From Chytridium lagenaria (taxonomy: Eukaryota; Chytridiomycota; Chytridiomycetes; Chytridiales; Chytridiaceae): 64,000 nt of DNA. Made by a program: the position numbers and the translations under genes. Each line of letters opens with the position of its first letter. Positions within the stretch are counted from its first letter, which is position 1. Below the pieces are notes generated by a model, which was not told the DNA's origin, did no database searches, and saw nothing but the letters and a program-made list of their open reading frames with translations. Location: contig JAHLKC010000147.1 of assembly GCA_025449115.1 (NCBI GenBank), forward strand, positions 34,888 to 98,887, written 5' to 3'. This document shows, one piece after another, positions 59,095-64,000 of the stretch.

Positions 59095-62019
59095 ATGCTA
59101 AAGAGACCAACACCTCAGCCACCGTCAACGCAAAGGCAACCAAAGCGGATCAAGCCTCACTGCCCATACCCAGACTGGTCTCTCTACTTTCAAGAGGGTA
59201 AAGCATCTCGCTCACCTCACATCATTCTAAACCCGTCGTTATCCTAGAGTACAGAGACAACCATGACCTCATCCCTCTCATCAAAGCCGCCAAAGAATAC
59301 TTTTCAAAATACAGCACAAAGGTACATGCCCTTCAAAAACTTTCCATTGATGCATGAAAAAGGATCAAGATCTGAATGGGGATATCATTTTACTGAATTA
59401 TCAACACCTAAAACGGTTTTGCGGGTTTGATGGGCTCGTTGAGGATTTGGTGACGAGACCGCAGATTTTTTCAATGCATCGCTTTAGCGGCTGTCGCTGT
59501 ACGTATTTATTATAGTTTTTTACGAAGTTAAACGAAGTCCAGGCACTCGCTGAAGAAAACTGGGAAGCGCATCTTGTAAAACGGAAAAATCAGTTCGGCT
59601 TCTCGAGTATGATGTGATCACACCGTTGAAAGCTTTAAAAGCCAACTTGATAGGTAAAATATTATTAATGTATGGGATATCTCATATCACTTAGGACGGT
59701 TTATATCGGTGAAGGGTACGATCGTACGAGTATCATCAATCAAACCCATGATCACAAGGATGGTTTTTCAATGTCAAACCTGCCAACGTCAATTCGAGGA
59801 AGAGCTAGCAGATGGCAAGCATTCAGCCCCAAAACGATGCGTGATCATCTCGTGTCGTGGGAAAATGTTTCAGCCGATTCTTTCAGGGAATGGAACAGTC
59901 GCAGTGGATTGGCAGAGGATAAGGTATTTGATGATATCGTAGAGGAAATGGGACCCTAATTTGGTGTAGGATTCAAGAGAAACTTGCTGATGATCAGTTT
60001 GATTCTGGACGGATCCCGCGAACGGTTGAATGTGAGATGATGGATGATCTTGTGGATAATGTTGTGCCGGGGACGTTGTCTGCGTTACAGGTATAGTTCA
60101 AGCGCTCGCTATAGAAGAAGGTACACCTTCCAAGAAACCCCTATTCATCTAACAATATGTCAGGCAAAATGAAATCGTCGAAAACGACATCCATGTACTC
60201 GTTGTATATATCAGCAAATTCCCTTATTAAGGCTTCAGCGAAATCGGCGGATGTGGGGGAAGGCTCTGAAGAGGCGGATGCACCACTTCAAAAGATTTTG
60301 TGCAGTTTTCAAGAAAGGATTTGTACGGGATTCGAAAGATTCATGAAGATCAGGAGAACATTTTTCGGTTGTTGGTGAACTCGTTATGTCCAACCATATT
60401 CGGGCACGAACTCGTAAAAGGTTCATCCTTTGTTTTCCAATGATTAACATTAATGCAGCTGGCATTCTCCTTACTCTCTTTGGTGGTCGCAATCGAAGTT
60501 CCGATGACAACAAATCTTTAACCATCCGCTCCAACCCCCACGTCCTTATCGTTGGTAAGATCATTATTCACGCAAATCTAACCGCCTTTAAAAAGGCGAT
60601 CCCGGTCTAGGCAAATCCCAAATGCTCTCCGCCACACCAAAGTCGCCCCGCGGCGTCTACGTCTGCGGCAACACCGCCACCACAAGCGGTCTCACCGTCA
60701 CCATCTGCAAAGATGGGGATACAGGCGACACGGCGTTGGAGGCTGGAGCGTTGGTGCTTGGTGATAAAGGTGTCTGTTGCATTGATGAGTTTGATAAGAT
60801 TACAGAGTATCATGCGTTGTTGGAGGCTATGGAACAGCAGTCGATAGTATTGAAGGCGGGGATTGTGTGTACGCTTCCAGCGAGGGCGAGTGTGATTGCA
60901 GCGGCGAACCCCGTAGGAGGGCATTACAAGTACCTTATTTTCTTTCATAATCACTATTTTCATAGTAAAGCCAAAACCGTTTCGGAGAACCTGAAAATGA
61001 ATAGCGCGTTACTTTCTCGGTTCGACCTTATTTTCATTCTCCTCGATAAACCCAACGAAAACATGGATTTGTTTCTGTCAGCATATTGTCAAGGTTTTTT
61101 GTCTTTGTCATTCACTTAACTGATGTGTTTTCAGCTTCATTCCAATAAGAAAGTGGCCGAAGGAAAACGTGTTTTCCATCATCATAATGACAACGCGAAT
61201 GAGGGAGAAGATCTTTTAGGGAGATTGAGGTTGGGGGCTGCGGAGGAGTTTGATCCGGTTCCGCATTCGTTACTGAGAAAGTATATTGCTTATGCGAGGA
61301 AATATGTAGATCCTGTGTAAGTCTATTCGTGTTTTTTTGGAGATGCTGAACTCTTGCAGATTGACGCCAGAAGCTGCGGTCGCGCTTCAAGAATTCTATT
61401 TGAATCTTCGAAAGTGCGTATTCCAGATATTTATAGTTTGAGACAATACCTTATTATTTTCAAAGGACCCATCGTTCCGGAGATGGAAACCCCATCACCA
61501 CGCGTCAACTTGAGTCCCTGATCCGTCTCTCCGAAGCCCGTGCGCGTTCCGAGCTCCGTCAAAAAGTGACCAAGGAAGATGCCGAGGACGTGATCTTTAT
61601 CATGAAGTCTTGTCTTTGGGGAACGTTTGAGAATGAGTTTGGGGATGTTGATTTTCAACGGTCCAGAATGGTATTTGGATTTTGAGTGGGAATGGAGTAC
61701 TCATTTTTGTGGAAAGGCACGGGGATGAGTAGGAAGGGAGACCCGAAACGATTTATTGCGGGGTTGAGTCAACGGGCGGAGCAGTCGGGGTGTAGTCAGT
61801 TTACGTACAATGAGGTATATATAGCATGCTGTATATAAAACGCTTACTAACGTACTTTAAAGCTTTTAACAATAGCGAAAGGTAAGGGCGGTTCCAAAAC
61901 TATACTTATTGTGTAAAGAAATGGGGTTGAAGGTGGATAAGTTTGGAGATATGCTGGATTCTCTCAAATCAGGGGTATTGCTGAAAAAGGCAAACAGGAT
62001 GTATGCGTTGAGCATGTAG
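59095..62019 (+). CDS. MCM8: MCM8 DNA helicase (homologous recombination)
   Basis: MCM8 works with MCM9 in recombination and crosslink repair in the nucleus. The N-terminus has [13 protein letters not shown] zinc finger follows: [26 protein letters not shown]...C (near 59770-59860). [23 protein letters not shown] (near 60010-60070) matches the MCM8-specific block. The ATPase has Walker [12 protein letters not shown], split by a 41-nt intron (60555-60595) after the first base of the Gly codon. It continues with [19 protein letters not shown], Walker [11 protein letters not shown] (near 60780), [20 protein letters not shown] (across an intron at 60926-60967) and [17 protein letters not shown]. 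The C-terminus has [21 protein letters not shown], the [12 protein letters not shown] block and [15 protein letters not shown]. Each motif fits MCM8 rather than MCM2-7 or MCM9. About twelve introns; a few single-base breaks. Confidence 0.93.
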
Positions 62020-62082
62020 ACCTCAATAAACTCCTCAAACCTTTATTATTTATTTCTAGACAACTTTTTGATCTCGTGCAAC

Positions 62083-63280
62083 ATGCCTCTGCAGGCCGTC
62101 CATGTCTGCTCTCAAGTGTTCTTTCTCCTCACCACCTATGCTCTTTCAACAGGTACCTCACCCTTCCATCCTCTTCAAGAGATGCATTCATATCCAACCT
62201 ACTTCTAACCCTCTCATACAGAAAAGGAAGAAACGCTTGCCATGCTGATGGGGAGGTTCGAGAACTTACCATCAGGCGTCATTGGCATTGTAGAGAGATG
62301 TCTGTTTTGTCCGCGAAAGGATAAAAGAAAGGATCGTGTGGTATGTTTCTGATTTTGATTCTGTATGTTAATGGAGTATAGGAAATTAGCTCTGAACAAG
62401 TGGGTTTGAAGGAGTGACGTCAATCGAACTTAACGTTTTCTGTATGCAGTTAAGCCAGGCTATTTCATACGCTGAACAAACTCACACTACAGTCGTAGGA
62501 TGGGGTATACTTCTTTTTTTAAAAACATTTGATCCTCATACTTGGAAAAATCATACTCACTCATTACTTTCCCATTTCTTGAATTAGCCCACTCTCACCC
62601 TCACATCACCGTCTTCCCCAGCGCCGTCGATCTTCGCTGCCAAAGCGACCAACAGATGCTCGCGAACATTTTTTCGGACTCATCGTCTCATGTTTTGACG
62701 AAAAAAACTTATCTCAACGTCTCCAACTCACCTGTTTCCAAGCTCTCCCCAACGCCGATGGGATCCTCACGTAAACAATGACCCGAAAACCTAAAACTGA
62801 CTTTTTAAAGCCGCGTTGAAGTTCCTGTATTGGTTCGACCTTCGGAGACTGGGTTATCTTTGGAAAACTTAAGGCAGTATGTTCGGATCCCGAGATTTTC
62901 TTGAATGAGGAACGGGAGTTATTTCAGAGCGTGACGAATATCGAGGGAGATACGTTGGCGGAACGGAAGCTGGTTGAGAGTTATCATAGTGGACCTTACG
63001 TGAGGGCTTTGGTGTCATTATGTAAGTTTTTATAAATTTTGGAATGTTTATTTATATGTATGGGATTTTTTTGGAAGTGGATAAGTTGTGTATACCCATG
63101 ACGCAGATGTGTGAGGAGAAGACGGAGAGGAATAAAAAGGAGGTGAGCGGCGGGGTTTCTGTCGCGAGATTTATTGTTAACGTGAAATCATGATCCTTCC
63201 TTTCTTTTCCGGTTTAGATTCAAAGATTACGGAGCTTAATCCAGGAGAATTCGAATTCGTCGTCGATGTCGTGGAGTTGA
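62083..63280 (+). CDS. BRCC3: BRCC36-type JAMM/MPN+ deubiquitinase
   Basis: K63-linkage-specific metalloprotease of the BRCA1-A (nuclear DNA damage) and BRISC (cytosolic) complexes. Starts MPLQAVHVCSQVFFLLTTYALSTEKEE. The family signature DKRKDRVEIS...EQ spans an intron near 62341-62382. The zinc-binding JAMM motif is complete: HSH at 62590-62598 and S-x2-D in HPHITVFPSAVDLR (62620-62631). FVGLIVSCF and a C-terminal coiled coil (EEKTERNKKE-IQRLRSLIQE) to the stop at 63280 follow. The catalytic Glu expected in an MGE motif reads MGR-F-E beside a four-G run (62250-62253). The gene starts 63 bp after MCM8. Partners (Abraxas/KIAA0157-like) are not in the window. Confidence 0.88.
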
Positions 63281-63543
63281 TGAAATACATAGTCATTGTT
63301 GTTTATTGCATATCAAGAATACTGTTTCCGTGTCTATACTATATGTGACTGTCTTACGTTTTTAATTACGAACAAAGAAAAGAGGAAAGAAAGCAAAACC
63401 TTAAAAACTCACTGACTTTGAGCACATTCAGTTATCTTGGAATAAGGTGAGGTGAAGAAGATCTTTGAAGAAATATATTGTAAATTGGACATTATTAGCG
63501 GCGAAACCTTTTTGTCGGACTTACAACGAAAAGTTGAAGCAAA
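63281..63543. other. Intergenic between BRCC36 and DNAAF11
   Basis: 263 bp of AT-rich DNA; no motif recognised beyond poly-A-like stretches. Confidence 0.6.
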
Positions 63544-64000
63544 ATGAAGAGTGAGTTTGTCAACCATAACAAAGGCTAAACGCAATGCCTAGTCGACGAA
63601 CACCTCATCCGCAAACGAGCCGAACACAACGACGGCGAACTCTCAACCCTCCGAGAGGTTACCCTCCACCAATTCGACATTGAAAAGATTGAAAACCTGG
63701 ATGTGTACTGCCGCAACCTCGAAATCCTGTTTCTCCAAAACAACTTGATATCAAGGATAGGTTTGTCTCTCACTTGTTGTTACCCAGGAAAAACTGATAG
63801 GGGATAACAGAGAATGTGGGGAAGTTGAAGTCGTTAAAATATTTGAACCTTGCTTTGAATAATATTAAGGTGATTGAGAATTTGGAAGGTTGGGTCGGCT
63901 TTTGGTCTTTTTGTTATGGAGCTATTAAGATGGTTTAAATAGGTTGTGAATCACTCGAGAAACTGGATTTGACGGTTAACTTTGTGGCGAATCCTTTGGA
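63544..64000 (+). CDS. DNAAF11: DNAAF11 (LRRC6/TILB/Seahorse), 5' part
   Basis: Cytoplasmic factor needed to preassemble axonemal dynein arms. Exon 1 is ATGAAGA, spliced to an exon giving [21 protein letters not shown] (intron 63551-63592, GTGAGT...CCTAG). Leucine-rich repeats follow: [54 protein letters not shown]. These match the LIRRNAEHNDC start and LNLALNNI...LDLTVNF blocks of the family. Introns at about 63762-63810 and 63890-63942. The gene runs off the right edge. Confidence 0.93.

Overview
The window reads as nuclear DNA of a zoosporic (chytrid-like) fungus. Genes carry many short introns (about 37-90 nt) with GT..AG ends and TACTAAT/CTAAC-like branch sites. It also carries DNAAF11/LRRC6, a dynein-arm assembly factor kept only by organisms with motile flagella, together with MCM8 and BRCC36, which many non-flagellated fungi have lost. 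The lineage call is inference; no rRNA is present to confirm it.

Region 1 (1-27.5 kb) is a nested pile of Ty1/copia LTR retrotransposons. Element A (1-3975) is cut by the window edge. An old element, here called I/D, now lies in two pieces (4062-4991 and 13244-22287). It was hit by a solo LTR (15319-15640, target duplication AAGAT), by element J (17229-22115, GAGAT) and by an E/K-type element (TGGAT). Elements E (4992-10205, + strand) and K (22288-27515, - strand) are near-identical full-length copies. Neither has matching flanks, but their flanks match crosswise: ATCCA left of E pairs with TGGAT left of K, and AAGAC right of E pairs with GTCTT right of K. This is the mark of an inversion of about 12.1 kb (10206-22287) made by recombination between inverted elements. 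The inversion also cut a host gene whose intron held one of the elements: its 5' exons are at 10281-10785 (-) and its 3' exons at 27532-28550 (+).

Region 2 (28.5-35.5 kb) is a gene-poor graveyard: a 5'-truncated copia with its LTR, a DNA-transposase relic, a fragment of a second copia lineage, a tandemly duplicated exon-intron module and a 39-bp tandem duplication.

Region 3 (35.5-56.2 kb) is host DNA with genes on the - strand: a membrane RING-type protein, a PQ-loop transporter-like protein, glycogen branching enzyme, MCM4, a putative single-pass surface protein, and a secreted protein built from 14-residue GN-x-A-x-x-Q-x-N repeats that resemble bacterial curli. A complete copia element of a different lineage (L, 42540-48525, target duplication ATTAC) sits 335 bp upstream of the branching-enzyme start.

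Region 4 (56.8-64 kb) is on the + strand: a secreted VWD-domain protein diverging from the repeat protein, then MCM8 and BRCC36 only 63 bp apart (both tied to DNA-break repair), then the 5' half of DNAAF11. Many clearly conserved genes are broken by single-base indels, often in homopolymers, so consensus sequencing error must be weighed against real decay.
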